Source: Streptomyces hydrogenans (GTDB taxonomy: Bacteria > Actinomycetota > Actinomycetes > Streptomycetales > Streptomycetaceae). From it: 62,187 nucleotides of DNA. The notes under the pieces were generated by a model. It saw only the letters and a list, made by a program, of their open reading frames with translations. It had not been told where the DNA came from and did not search any database. Made by a program: the position numbers and the translations under genes. Position 1 is the stretch's first letter. Each line of letters opens with the position of its first letter. The DNA lies in assembly GCF_014656075.1 (NCBI RefSeq), contig NZ_BNBS01000045.1:1-62187 (forward strand), read 5' to 3'. This document shows, piece by piece, positions 8,302 to 17,155 of the stretch.

Positions 8302-9674
8302 TGGTCGGCCCCTTCGCGCTGGACGGGGACGAAGACGGCGACCTCGTAGCCGCCGTCGTCGGTCGGTCCGTCGGTCATCTCCCCGCCGAGCATCGTGACA
8401 CGTTCGCGCATGCCGGTGATGCCGTGGCCGGCGCCGGTCGAGAGGGGTGGGCGCAGCCCTCCTTCAGGGGCGGTGGCCGGGTGACGGGTGGGCTTGACGA
8501 GGCCCCGCGCGGGTCCGTTGGCGATCCGCAGCCCGAGGCCGCCGAGCACATGGCTGACCTCCACCTTCGCGTCGGCCCCGGGCGCGTGCCGCAGCACGTT
8601 GGACAGGGCCTCCTGGACGATCCGGTACGCGGAGAGCTCCACGCCCTGCGGCAGCTCGCGCACCGCGCCGGTCACCGCCATGGAGACGTCGAGCCCGGCC
8701 TCCCGGACGTTGCCGACCAGCCCGTGCAGGTCGGCGAGGGTCGGCTGCGGCGCGTCGGGCGCCTCGTAGTCCTCGGCGCGGACGACACCGAGGATGCGGC
8801 GCAGCTCGGTGAGGGCGGCCACCGCGTTCTCCCGGATGGTGAGGAACGCCTGCTCCAGCTCCGGCGGCGGGTTCTCCACCCGGTAGGGCGCGGCCTCGGC
8901 CTGGATGGCGACCACCGACATGTGGTGGGCGACGACGTCGTGCAGCTCGCGGGCGATGGTGGTCCGCTCCTCCAGGAGGGTCCGCTTCGAGCGCTCGACG
9001 GCGGTGACGGTCTGCTGGGCGGTGACCTCGCGGTCCGCCTGGCGGCGGATCTGGACGACGGCGATGACCAGCAGGAAGAGCGCGGAGAAGAAGAGCATCT
9101 CGGCGCCGTTGGAGCCGTACCCCGCGGACATGCCGAGGAAGAAGGAGGTGAAGGTGGCGTACCCGGCGGTGATCACCCACATCCAGGCGGCGGCCCGGGG
9201 TCCGGTCCGCAGGGCGACGACCACCAGCACGAAGAGGTGGGCGGCGAAGGAGTTCGGCGCCCAGGGCCAGCCGTCGTACCCGCTGAGGTAGGCGACGAAG
9301 GGCGTCGAGGCGATCGAGAGCCAGAAGGCGGACGCCGGCCGGATCAGGGTGAGGAGCACGGCGGCGGTCGGCACCCCGCAGGCGACGAGGGCGACCGGTC
9401 CGACGGAGCCGGTCAGCTGGTCGAAGCCGAGGAGGAAGGTCACCAGGGCGAGGAAGCCGACCGCCGCGTGCGGGAGCCGCACGGCGTGCGGGCGTATCCG
9501 CCGGGGCAGGAAGCGCAGGGCGGGGCTGTCCGGCGCGAGCGGGGGCAGCGGGCGGTAGGAGAGGGCGTCGCCGGCGAGGTCCGCGCGCAGACCGCCGAGC
9601 GCGTCCAGCGTCATGCGGAGCTCGGGGCTGCGGCTGCCCGTGTCGGGGGTCTGTGTCGGGTTCACGCAGCCCAC
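8298..9674 (-). CDS. Two-component sensor histidine kinase (HisKA_3/NarL partner)
   Basis: About 458 residues. An N-terminal cytoplasmic stretch is followed by about six hydrophobic segments (residues 60-210), then the dimerisation and phosphoacceptor motif TIARELHDVVAHHMS (His near 245). The C-terminal ATPase domain is compact, with GLGLRIAN and GHGITGMRERV. This is the DesK-like architecture of actinobacterial kinases with no extracellular sensor domain, so it may sense within the membrane. The start is uncertain: GTG at 9674 gives the full frame, but a start slightly downstream is possible. Confidence 0.92.
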   Translation of the reverse strand: MGCVNPTQTPDTGSRSPELRMTLDALGGLRADLAGDALSYRPLPPLAPDSPALRFLPRRIRPHAVRLPHAAVGFLALVTFLLGFDQLTGSVGPVALVACGVPTAAVLLTLIRPASAFWLSIASTPFVAYLSGYDGWPWAPNSFAAHLFVLVVVALRTGPRAAAWMWVITAGYATFTSFFLGMSAGYGSNGAEMLFFSALFLLVIAVVQIRRQADREVTAQQTVTAVERSKRTLLEERTTIARELHDVVAHHMSVVAIQAEAAPYRVENPPPELEQAFLTIRENAVAALTELRRILGVVRAEDYEAPDAPQPTLADLHGLVGNVREAGLDVSMAVTGAVRELPQGVELSAYRIVQEALSNVLRHAPGADAKVEVSHVLGGLGLRIANGPARGLVKPTRHPATAPEGGLRPPLSTGAGHGITGMRERVTMLGGEMTDGPTDDGGYEVAVFVPVQREGADQ

Positions 9675-9682
9675 GGTACGGA

Positions 9683-9728
9683 ACGGCCCGGGACGGCCGC
9701 GTCCCGCTGGATACGGATCCCGGGCCGT
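9683..9728. terminator. Candidate terminator downstream of the 9764-10654 gene
   Basis: ACGGCCCGGG pairs with CCCGGGCCGT across a loop of about 26 nt that can itself pair partly. It lies just past the stop at 9764 on the minus strand and just before the kinase start. Confidence 0.45.
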
Positions 9729-9763
9729 CCCCCTTGAGTACTACGCGCCCCCGGGCGCCCCCG

Positions 9764-10654
9764 TCAGGACGCCTCGGGCCAGACGTAGAGGGTGCCGCTG
9801 GCGGTGGCCTCCCCGCCGATGCCGCCGTCGCTGATGTGGTCGATCGTCGCCATGGCGACGGAGCCCTCGGTCGTCACGGAGCAGATGGCGGCGCCGACGA
9901 CGAAGCCGGCCTGTTCGATCGTCTCGGAGTCGTTGAGGTTCAGCGGGGGCAGCCCGGTGTTCGAGACCTTCCGGCACTGCTCCGCGGTGTGCGGGTCGTC
10001 GGCCCGCAGGAGGCCCACCCGGGTGTTGGGGACGCCCCGCAGGCGGTAGTCGGCGCCGCCCGTGCACGTGTCCGGCCAGTAGTGGAGCTCGGCCCCGCCG
10101 GGCTCTCCGATCCTGCCGTTGTCCTCCTTCTCGACCCGGCTCAGGCCGGTGTCGAGGTCGATCAGCTGCTGCTCGTAGTTGGTGCAGGGCGCGGGGGTCA
10201 GGCCCCAGGAGGACTCGCGCGCCGGGCCGTGCCCCCGGGGAGGGGCCAGGTCCACCCGGGTCGTCGAGGCGCCGGACCCGCTCGGGAGGGGGCTGTCGGG
10301 CGGGTCGAGGGGCGGCGCCGCGCTCTTGTCGTCGGAGGCGGGGGTGGTCGTGGTCGCGGTCGGTTCCGGTTCCTCGGACGAGGCCGGATCCACCGAGTCC
10401 GAGGAGGCGGAGGAGGACGGGGGCGAGGCGACCGTCGGGGACGCGTCGCCGCGGTCCATGCCCACGACCAGGCTGGCCACGATGCCCAGCAGGGGCAGGG
10501 CGATCCCCGCCACCCACCACGCCCACCGGGGCTGCTCCGACCGGGGCGGGCCCGGCGGGGGCGGGGGCGGGGGCGAGTACCGCGGGGACGGGGAGGAAGG
10601 CGGGTGCTGCGGAGGAGGCGGAGGTGCCGCGCCCACCTGATCGTCGGTCCCCAT
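9764..10654 (-). CDS. Proline-rich single-pass membrane protein of unknown function
   Basis: A 296-residue protein. The cytoplasmic N-terminus of about 45 residues is very Pro-rich, followed by one hydrophobic helix (WWVAGIALPLLGIVASLVVG, about 47-66), a Ser/Pro/Glu-rich linker of about 60 residues, and an extracytoplasmic domain of about 170 residues with four cysteines that may pair. The layout resembles septum-domain and DUF4190-like actinobacterial proteins, but I do not recognise the outer domain. It is probably monocistronic. Confidence 0.75.
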   Translation of the reverse strand: MGTDDQVGAAPPPPPQHPPSSPSPRYSPPPPPPPGPPRSEQPRWAWWVAGIALPLLGIVASLVVGMDRGDASPTVASPPSSSASSDSVDPASSEEPEPTATTTTPASDDKSAAPPLDPPDSPLPSGSGASTTRVDLAPPRGHGPARESSWGLTPAPCTNYEQQLIDLDTGLSRVEKEDNGRIGEPGGAELHYWPDTCTGGADYRLRGVPNTRVGLLRADDPHTAEQCRKVSNTGLPPLNLNDSETIEQAGFVVGAAICSVTTEGSVAMATIDHISDGGIGGEATASGTLYVWPEAS

Positions 10655-10758
10655 GAGCCTCTGTTCCCCCTGTCGTCACGGAAGTTGAAGTGTCCGGAGA
10701 ATATCGGCAGCCGCCGACGGCCGCCGAGGGAAAAACCGGCGGCACCCGCCGGACCCCG

Positions 10759-11628
10759 TCAGAAGGCGAGCTGCGCGAGCTCCTCCGCGACCACCGCGCA
10801 GGCGTCGGCCGCCGGGTCGATCAGCGGGAAGTGGCCGACGTCCTCCAGGAGCGTGAGGCCGACCGTCTCGCCCGCCTTGGCCGCCGCCTCCACGAAGGCG
10901 TCGGCGACCTCGGCCGGGACGGTGAGGTCCGCACGGCCCTGGACGAGGGCGGTGGCGATGCCGGTGGGCAGCAGCCGCGCCGGGTCGGTGGCCGCGGCCC
11001 GCTCCTCGTACGCCTCCTCCCCGCCGAGCAGTTGGGTCACCGCGCCGCCGCACACGTCGAGCTCCCGGGCCCGGTCGAAGTGCCCGATCGGGGCCAGGGC
11101 GACGACGCCGCGCAGCGCGGGCGGGGCGGGCAGCCGCCAGGGGGAGCCGGCGGGCAGCACGTGCCGGGCGGCGGCCCACAGGGCGAGCTGGCCGCCGGCC
11201 GAGTGCCCGGTGAGGACCGTGCGGTGCGGGTCGGCCTGCGGCAGGTCGGCGGCGGCCTGCTCGCGCAGGGCGTCGAGGGCGGCGGCCACGTCGTCGAAGG
11301 TCTCCGGCCAGCGGCCGGCGACGGGCGCCGCGCCGCCCTGGTGGGGCAGGCCGGGGCCGCGCCGGTACTCGACGCTGGCGACGGCGAAGCCGCGGCGGGC
11401 CAGGAAGTCCGCGAAGGGGCTGATGTGCAGCCGGTCGTACGGGGCCCGCCACGCGCCGCCGTGCAGGACGACGACGAGCGGGGCGCGCCCCTCGCCGGTC
11501 CTGGGGGCGTAGAGGTCGACGACCTGGTCGGGGTGGTCGCCGTACGCGGCGGTGGCGTCGGGGGGGACGGCCGGGTGCGAGAAGGCCGATGCCTCTTCGG
11601 CGGCGTCGCGCGCGGCGGGGTCCGGCAT
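10759..11628 (-). CDS. Alpha/beta hydrolase, probable kynurenine formamidase
   Basis: A 289-residue hydrolase. The oxyanion motif HGGAWR near residue 60 is the HGG[x]W signature of BNA7/KynB-type and other carboxylesterase-like arylformamidases, and the nucleophile elbow is GHSAGG. A C-terminal DVGHF supplies the likely catalytic His. The ATG at 11628 is preferred over TTG at 11640 because GAGAGG lies beside the TTG. It follows the kynureninase and tryptophan dioxygenase genes on the same strand, so hydrolysis of N-formylkynurenine is a reasonable inference. A general esterase is the alternative. Confidence 0.8.
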   Translation of the reverse strand: MPDPAARDAAEEASAFSHPAVPPDATAAYGDHPDQVVDLYAPRTGEGRAPLVVVLHGGAWRAPYDRLHISPFADFLARRGFAVASVEYRRGPGLPHQGGAAPVAGRWPETFDDVAAALDALREQAAADLPQADPHRTVLTGHSAGGQLALWAAARHVLPAGSPWRLPAPPALRGVVALAPIGHFDRARELDVCGGAVTQLLGGEEAYEERAAATDPARLLPTGIATALVQGRADLTVPAEVADAFVEAAAKAGETVGLTLLEDVGHFPLIDPAADACAVVAEELAQLAF

Positions 11629-11665
11629 GGGGGGTTCCAACCTCTCGGTGACGGGGCCGAATCGG

Positions 11666-11712
11666 CCTGACCTGCGGGGACCGTATCAGGGTCCCGGGCC
11701 CCGCAGATCAGG
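11666..11712. other. Imperfect hairpin between kynU and the KynB-like gene
   Basis: CCTGACCTGCGGGGACC pairs with GGGCCCCGCAGATCAGG, 15 of 17 positions. It lies between the kynU stop (11765) and the hydrolase start (11628). It could be a terminator, a processing site or a regulator-binding site. The hydrolase may therefore not be strictly co-transcribed with kynAU. Confidence 0.5.
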
Positions 11713-11764
11713 TGAAGATCCGACCTGACGACCGGTCACCGGCCGTCCACCGTCGGTGAGTCGG

Positions 11765-12967
11765 CTACTCCCCGGCGGGCGTCCCGGCCAGCACGTCGGC
11801 GAGGACGCGGGCCGCCCGCTCGGCGTCGGCGAAGCCGACGTACAGCGGGGTGAAGCCGAAGCGGAGCAGGCCGGGACGCAGGTCGCCGACGACCCCCCGC
11901 CGGATCAGCTCGGGCATCACGGCGGGCGCGTCCGCGCAGGCCAGCGCCACCTGGCTGCCGCGCTCGCCGTGCGCCTCCGGGGTGATCGGGGTGACCCGGC
12001 CCTCGGGGACGTAGGCCCGCACGCACTCCAGGAAGAAGTCCGTGAGGGCGAGGGACTTGGCGCGGACGGACTCGATCGCGACCCCGTCCCACACGTCGAG
12101 CGCCGCCTCCAGGGCCAGCATGGACAGGATGTCCGGGGTGCCGACACGGCCCCGGACGGCGCCGTCGGCGGCCCGGTAGCCGGGCTCCATGCCGAAGGGG
12201 TCGGCGTGCGAGGTCCAGCCCGGCAGCGGCGAGTCGAAGCGGCTCTGGTGGCGCTCGGCGACGTACACGTACGCGGGCGAACCGGGCCCGCCGTTCAGGT
12301 ACTTGTAGGTGCAGCCGATGGCCAGGTCGACGCCGTGCGCGTCGAGGCCGACGGGCAGGGCGCCGGCGCTGTGGCACAGGTCCCAGACGGCCAGCGCGCC
12401 CGCCGCGTGGAGGGCGGCGGTGGTGCCGGGCAGGTCGTGCAGCCGGCCGGTGCGGTAGTCGACGTGGTTGACGAGCGCGAGCGCCGTCCGGTCGTTCGCC
12501 GCGGCGGGGATGTCGGCCGGGTCGAGGGGCACGATCCGGTGACCGGTCATCCGGGCGGCGGACTCGGCGATGTACCCGTCCGTGGGAAAGGTCGACGCGT
12601 CCACCAGGATCTCGTCGCGTCCCTCCCCGGCGATCCGGGCCGCCGCGACGACCGCCTTGAAGACGTTCACGCTGGTCGAGTCGCCGACGACGATCCGGCC
12701 CGCGGCGGCGCCGACGAGCGGGGCGATCCGGTCGCCGATCCGCTCGGGGGCGGTCCACCAGCCCGACTCGTCCCAGGAACGGATCCGCAGCTCGCCCCAC
12801 TCGCGGCCGATGACGTCGGCCATCCGGGCGGGGACGTGCGCGGGCAGCGCGCCGAGCGAGTTGCCGTCGAGGTAGACGGTGGCGTCGTCGAGGGCGAACT
12901 TGGCGCGGTGGCCGGCGAGCGGGTCGGCGGCGTCGAGGCGCTTCGCCTCCTGCTGGAGATCAGACAT
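11765..12967 (-). CDS. kynU: Kynureninase
   Basis: PLP enzyme that cleaves kynurenine to anthranilate and alanine. It is 400 residues long, typical of the family. Visible landmarks are LDGNSLGALP near the N-terminus, DSTSVNVFKA (phosphate binding), DLCHSAGALPVGL, and the Schiff-base lysine in IGCTYKYLNGGPGSPAY. The start at 12967 overlaps the tryptophan dioxygenase stop by 8 nt, showing translational coupling. Anthranilate can return to tryptophan or feed secondary metabolites. No such cluster is in view. Confidence 0.96.
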   Translation of the reverse strand: MSDLQQEAKRLDAADPLAGHRAKFALDDATVYLDGNSLGALPAHVPARMADVIGREWGELRIRSWDESGWWTAPERIGDRIAPLVGAAAGRIVVGDSTSVNVFKAVVAAARIAGEGRDEILVDASTFPTDGYIAESAARMTGHRIVPLDPADIPAAANDRTALALVNHVDYRTGRLHDLPGTTAALHAAGALAVWDLCHSAGALPVGLDAHGVDLAIGCTYKYLNGGPGSPAYVYVAERHQSRFDSPLPGWTSHADPFGMEPGYRAADGAVRGRVGTPDILSMLALEAALDVWDGVAIESVRAKSLALTDFFLECVRAYVPEGRVTPITPEAHGERGSQVALACADAPAVMPELIRRGVVGDLRPGLLRFGFTPLYVGFADAERAARVLADVLAGTPAGE

Positions 12968-13829
12968 GGCTGCGCGCCGTCCACAGCTCGGGGAAGACGT
13001 TCTTCTGGGCGCGCTTCTCCAGCCAGGCGACGCCGGCGGAGCCGCCGGTGCCGGTCTTGGAGCCCATCGCGCGGCGGGTGGCGACCAGGTGGTCGTTGCG
13101 CCAGCGCCAGACCAGTTCGGCGACGTCGCTGAGGGCCTCGCCGAGGCGGACCAGCTCGGCGTTGCCGTCGGCCTCGGGCTCGGCGTAGAGCGCCGCCCAG
13201 ACGGCCTCGACCTGCGGCGAGGGCTCGTACCGCTGCGCCAGGTCGCGGCCGAGGACGGAGGCGGGCACGGGCAGGCCGCGGCGGGCGAGGAAGCCGAGCA
13301 CCTCGTCGTACAGGCTCGGCTCGTGCAGCGCCTTCTCCAGCTCGGCGTGGACGCGGGGCGCGCCCCGGTGCGGGACGAGCATGGACGCCGACTTCTCGCC
13401 GAGCAGGAACTCCATGCGCCGGTACATCGCCGACTGGAAGCCGGAGCCCTCGCCGAGCGCGCCGCGGTAGGCGTTGAACTGGGCGGGGGTGAGCTGCGCG
13501 AGCGGGCGCCAGGAGTGGTTGAGCGCCTCCAGCTCGCGCACCGAGCGCTTGAGCGCGTCGACGGCGACCGGCAGGCGGTCCTCGCGCAGGGCGCGGCTCG
13601 CGGTCTCCCACTCGTGCACGATGACCGTGAACCACAGCTCCATGACCTGGGTGGTGACCAGGAAGACCATCTCGCCGGGATCGTCCGAGCGGAGGTGCTG
13701 GAGGTGGGTGAGGACGTCCGCCTGGACGTAGTCCTCGTAGGGCGTCGTCCCCGCGAAGTCGAGGTTCGGGGCGTCGACGGCCGATCCGGATCCGGATCCG
13801 GTGGCGTCCGGAGGGGGGGTGGATGACAT
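12960..13829 (-). CDS. kynA: Tryptophan 2,3-dioxygenase
   Basis: Heme enzyme that opens the indole ring of L-tryptophan to N-formylkynurenine. It has 289 residues including an N-terminal Ser/Pro extension. Family motifs are PYEDYVQAD, MELWFTVIVHEWE, SGFQSAMYRRMEFLLG, and the C-terminal WRWRNDHLVATRRAMG with the proximal heme His, then KTGTGGSAGV. The ATG at 13829 follows GAGGAG. First gene of the catabolic unit kynA-kynU-(KynB-like). Confidence 0.97.
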   Translation of the reverse strand: MSSTPPPDATGSGSGSAVDAPNLDFAGTTPYEDYVQADVLTHLQHLRSDDPGEMVFLVTTQVMELWFTVIVHEWETASRALREDRLPVAVDALKRSVRELEALNHSWRPLAQLTPAQFNAYRGALGEGSGFQSAMYRRMEFLLGEKSASMLVPHRGAPRVHAELEKALHEPSLYDEVLGFLARRGLPVPASVLGRDLAQRYEPSPQVEAVWAALYAEPEADGNAELVRLGEALSDVAELVWRWRNDHLVATRRAMGSKTGTGGSAGVAWLEKRAQKNVFPELWTARSHV

Positions 13830-13950
13830 TGCTGTCTCCTCGGTACGGGCTACCGGGTAGCGGTCCGCTCCACCGCGCGCACGCTGCGGTGCGCCGCGGG
13901 AGCTCCGGTCCCCTCGGGAGGCGTGCTTCTTCGCGCGCGTCCCACGCGCA

Positions 13951-14853
13951 TCATGACACGATCGGACCGGTGATGTAGCTCCCGTCTTCGCTGTACGGAA
14001 ATTCGTTCGAACGGCAGCCGTTGAGCCCCTTGATCTGCTGCATCATCGCCGGCGCGGGCTTCCCCGGGCCGCCGCAGCCCATGTGCTGCCGGATGCCGAT
14101 CTCGTGCCCGACCTCGTGGTTGATGATCAGGTGACGGTACTGCTCCGGCGACCCGGAGAAGGTCGGCGAGCCCAGCATCCAGCGCTTGAGGTTCACCACG
14201 ACGCCTTCGGTGGTCTCGCAGTTCAACTCGCCGTGGGTGTTGAGGCCCTGCCGGGCGCAGAGCGCGTCGGCGGTGTCGGGGGTGGCGATCCGGATCACGA
14301 AGTCGGCGTTCGACGCGACCAGCTGGAAGCGGCCCCGGCCGTGCGCGGCCCAGCTGCGCGGATGGGCGAGGATCGCCTCGATCTCCTCGGCGGTCCCGCG
14401 CGCCGACAGGTCGACGCCCTCCTCGATCTGCACCCGGTAGCGGCGCAGCGTGCCGCTCGTGCCGGTGATCTTCCCGGAGGCGGTGGCGGTGGTGAAGGTG
14501 CCCGGCCCGGACCGCGGCACGGTCGGGGGCTTCTTCTTCGTCGCGGTCGGCTTCGGCTTCGGCGTGGGCTTCGGCTTCGGCTTCTTGCTCGCGGTCGGCT
14601 TCGGCGTGGGCGGGGCCGTGGTCGGCGCGGCCGACGGGGGCTCGGCGGAGAGCGGGGCGCGGGCGGCGGGGCCGGCGGGGTCCTGACGGCCCTGGAAGTG
14701 CGCGAGCGCCACGCCCGCGCCGAGCGAGACGCCCATCAGCACGAGGGTCGAGAGGACGAGCCGCCCACGGCGCGTGACGCGCGTCCCCCCGCGGCGGCTC
14801 CGCCCGCTATGTCGATTCTGTCGGCGCCGGTCGGACGCCCCCCGCTTGCCCAT
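13951..14853 (-). CDS. DUF3152 protein, membrane-anchored zinc-metalloprotease-like
   Basis: A 300-residue protein. A basic N-terminus of about 30 residues precedes a hydrophobic segment (VLSTLVLMGVSLGAGVALA), then a Pro/Thr/Lys linker of about 55 residues rich in KPKP repeats, then a globular domain of about 190 residues. The domain contains HEVGHEIGIRQH, a metzincin-like HExGHxxGxxxH zinc motif, and several cysteines. The ATG at 14853 follows AGGGGGGAA. Family DUF3152 is common in Streptomyces. Peptidase activity is inferred only from the motif. Confidence 0.87.
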   Translation of the reverse strand: MGKRGASDRRRQNRHSGRSRRGGTRVTRRGRLVLSTLVLMGVSLGAGVALAHFQGRQDPAGPAARAPLSAEPPSAAPTTAPPTPKPTASKKPKPKPTPKPKPTATKKKPPTVPRSGPGTFTTATASGKITGTSGTLRRYRVQIEEGVDLSARGTAEEIEAILAHPRSWAAHGRGRFQLVASNADFVIRIATPDTADALCARQGLNTHGELNCETTEGVVVNLKRWMLGSPTFSGSPEQYRHLIINHEVGHEIGIRQHMGCGGPGKPAPAMMQQIKGLNGCRSNEFPYSEDGSYITGPIVS

Positions 14854-14960
14854 GACAGTTCCCCCCTGTTCAGGCCGGTCCGGGGGATCGTACCGGCCGG
14901 GGGTGACGGGGAACGGGGAGCGGGGGGGCGGCCCGGGGCGTCGTGCGCCCGGGGCTCCGG

Positions 14961-15374
14961 TCAGCCCAGGGTCTCGGCGGCCGTCTCCGAGGAGTCCCGC
15001 AGGAAGGTCGTGCACCGCTCGTACTCGGCCTGCTCGCCGATCTCGCCGGCGGCCCGCGCCAGCGCGTGCAGGGCCCGCAGGAAGCCGCGGTTCGGCTCGT
15101 GCTCCCACGGCACCGGGCCGTGGCCCTTCCACCCGTTGCGGCGCAGCGCGTCGAGCGCCCGGTGGTAGCCGGTGCGGGCGTAGGCGTACGACTCCACCAC
15201 GCGGCCGGCCTCGAAGGCGTCGTCCGCGAGCTGCGCCCAGGCGAGCGAGGACGTCGGGTACTTCGCGGCGACTTCGGTGGGGGCGGTGCCCTGCGCGAGC
15301 GCCTCGCGGGGACCGGGGTCGTCGGGCAGCAGGGTGGGCGCGGGCCCGCCCAGCAGATTCTCATGCGTAACCAT
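14961..15374 (-). CDS. DUF3151 family protein
   Basis: A 137-residue helical cytoplasmic protein with TPR-like helix spacing (LAWAQLADDAFEAGRVVESYAYARTGYHRALDAL spans two helices). The family is conserved in actinobacteria and, from memory, usually lies near fba. The ATG at 15374 follows a G-rich SD. Function unknown. Confidence 0.88.
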   Translation of the reverse strand: MVTHENLLGGPAPTLLPDDPGPREALAQGTAPTEVAAKYPTSSLAWAQLADDAFEAGRVVESYAYARTGYHRALDALRRNGWKGHGPVPWEHEPNRGFLRALHALARAAGEIGEQAEYERCTTFLRDSSETAAETLG

Positions 15375-15477
15375 CCCCCCAGTCTGCCCCAGAGCCCCGC
15401 GGGGCGGGCGCCACGGGGCGGGCCGGCTGCGGGACCGGGCGCTCACGGGCTCCCGGGCCCCGGGGGCGGACGCCGGC

Positions 15478-16929
15478 CTACGACGTGCCCGGGTCCAGGG
15501 GCGGGGCGGTGACGGCGCAGTGGGTCCTGCAGGTGGGGTGGCAGGCGGCCGGCCCGGGGGTGCGCATGGTCGTCCAGGCGAGGACGGCGCCCAGGAGCAG
15601 CACCGCCGCGCAGATCGGCATCGCCTTCCCGAAGGTCTCGTCGAACTCCTCCGGCGAGCGGTACGCCTCCGGGCCCATCCCGGTCAGCAGCGGCAGCGCC
15701 GCCACCGCGACCAGCCCCGCCGCCCGGGCCGCCGCGTTGTTGACGCCGCTGGCGAGCCCGGCGCGCGAGACGTCGACGGAGGCGAGCACGGTCGCGGTCA
15801 GGGGCGCGACCAGCACCGTCATGCCGAGGCCCAGCACCACCAGGGCCGGCAGCACGTCGCGCACGTACGAGGCGTCCGCCCCGACCCGCAGCATCAGCAG
15901 CATCCCGGCCGCGCACAGCAGCGGCCCGACGGTCAGCGGGATGCGCGGCCCGATCCGTTCGCCCAGCTCGCCGGCCCTCGCGGAGAGCAGCAGCATCAGC
16001 ACGGTGGTGGGCAGCAGCGCCGTCCCGGCGGCGAGGGCGGAGTAGCCGGAGACGACCTGGAGCTGGAGCGCGGCGAGGAAGAAGAAGCCGCCGAAGGCCG
16101 CGTACACGCAGAGCGTCACGAGGTTCACCGCCGTGAAGAGGCGGGACCGGAAGATCGACGGCGGCACCATCGCCCGCTCGCCGCGCCGCCGCTCCACCAC
16201 CACGAAGGCGGCCCCGGTGAGCACGCCCGCCGCCCCCGCCCACCACACCGCGTCGATCAGCGCGTACGTCACGAGGGCGAGGCCGGCCGCGCCGAGCACC
16301 GCCCCGAGCACGTCGAAGCGGCGGCCGCGCGCCGCCTCGTCGCGGGACTCGGGGACGTGCCGCAGCGCGACCGGCACGCAGACCGCGGCGAGCGGCACGT
16401 TCAGGAGGAAGACCCACCGCCAGCCGGGCCCGTCGACGAGCCAGCCGCCGACGAACGGCCCGATCGCCGCCCCGACGCCGCCGAAGCCGGACCACAGGCC
16501 GACCGCCCGCGCCCGGTCGTCGGGGTGGAAGCTCGCCTGGATCAGCGCGAGCGACCCGGGGGTGAGCAGCGCGCCGCCGACGCCCTGGAGGGCGCGGGCG
16601 GCGATGAGCACGCCGGCGTTCGGGGCGAGCCCGCACAGCAGCGAGGCGAGGGCGAACCAGACCACGCCGACGACGAAGACCCGCCGGCGCCCGTACCGGT
16701 CGCCGAGCGAGCCGCCGAGCAGGATGAGCCCGGCCAGCGTCAGCATGTACGCGTTGACGGTCCACTGGAGGACGGCGAGGTCGGCGCCGAGGTCCTCGCC
16801 GATGTGCGGCAGGGCGACGTTGACGACGGTCGAGTCGAGCAGCGCCATCCCGGAGCCGAGGACCGTCGTGAGGACGATCCACCGCCCGCTCCGGGAAGCC
16901 ATCCGCACCTCGGGACCGGCCACGCTCAT
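15478..16929 (-). CDS. MFS transporter, DHA2 (14-TM) drug:proton antiporter type
   Basis: About 483 residues with 14 predicted TM helices. Motif A is present as LGGSLGDRYGRRRVF in loop 2-3, motif D-like LLDSTVVNVALP in TM1 and motif C-like GPFVGGWLVDGPGWRW in TM5, all typical of EmrB/QacA exporters. The ATG at 16929 has GGGGGACC upstream; a GTG at 16956 is the alternative. The 226-bp spacer to the next gene upstream is low-complexity GC-rich repeat (GGAGCCG-like units). No TetR partner is adjacent. Substrate unknown. Confidence 0.92.
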   Translation of the reverse strand: MSVAGPEVRMASRSGRWIVLTTVLGSGMALLDSTVVNVALPHIGEDLGADLAVLQWTVNAYMLTLAGLILLGGSLGDRYGRRRVFVVGVVWFALASLLCGLAPNAGVLIAARALQGVGGALLTPGSLALIQASFHPDDRARAVGLWSGFGGVGAAIGPFVGGWLVDGPGWRWVFLLNVPLAAVCVPVALRHVPESRDEAARGRRFDVLGAVLGAAGLALVTYALIDAVWWAGAAGVLTGAAFVVVERRRGERAMVPPSIFRSRLFTAVNLVTLCVYAAFGGFFFLAALQLQVVSGYSALAAGTALLPTTVLMLLLSARAGELGERIGPRIPLTVGPLLCAAGMLLMLRVGADASYVRDVLPALVVLGLGMTVLVAPLTATVLASVDVSRAGLASGVNNAAARAAGLVAVAALPLLTGMGPEAYRSPEEFDETFGKAMPICAAVLLLGAVLAWTTMRTPGPAACHPTCRTHCAVTAPPLDPGTS

Positions 16930-17155
16930 GCCTGCATGGTCCCCCGATCCGGGCACGACCGCCTCCCCGGAACCGGCCGGTCCCCGGCGTCCCCCGTCGG
17001 TTCACGCTCCCCTGTCGGGTCCGCGGATTCCCCCGCCGATCCGCACTCCCCCGCCGGTCTCCTCGGACCGGCGGGGGCCGGGGCGGAGCCGGAGCCCGAG
17101 CCGGGCCCGAGCCGGAGCGGGGCCGGAGCCGGGCCCGCGGAATCCGTCCGGGGCC

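Noticed and set aside
6411..9674. Small biosynthetic cluster around the P450
   Set aside because: Neighbours are an ABC exporter and a two-component system; no synthase, ligase or tailoring genes are present.
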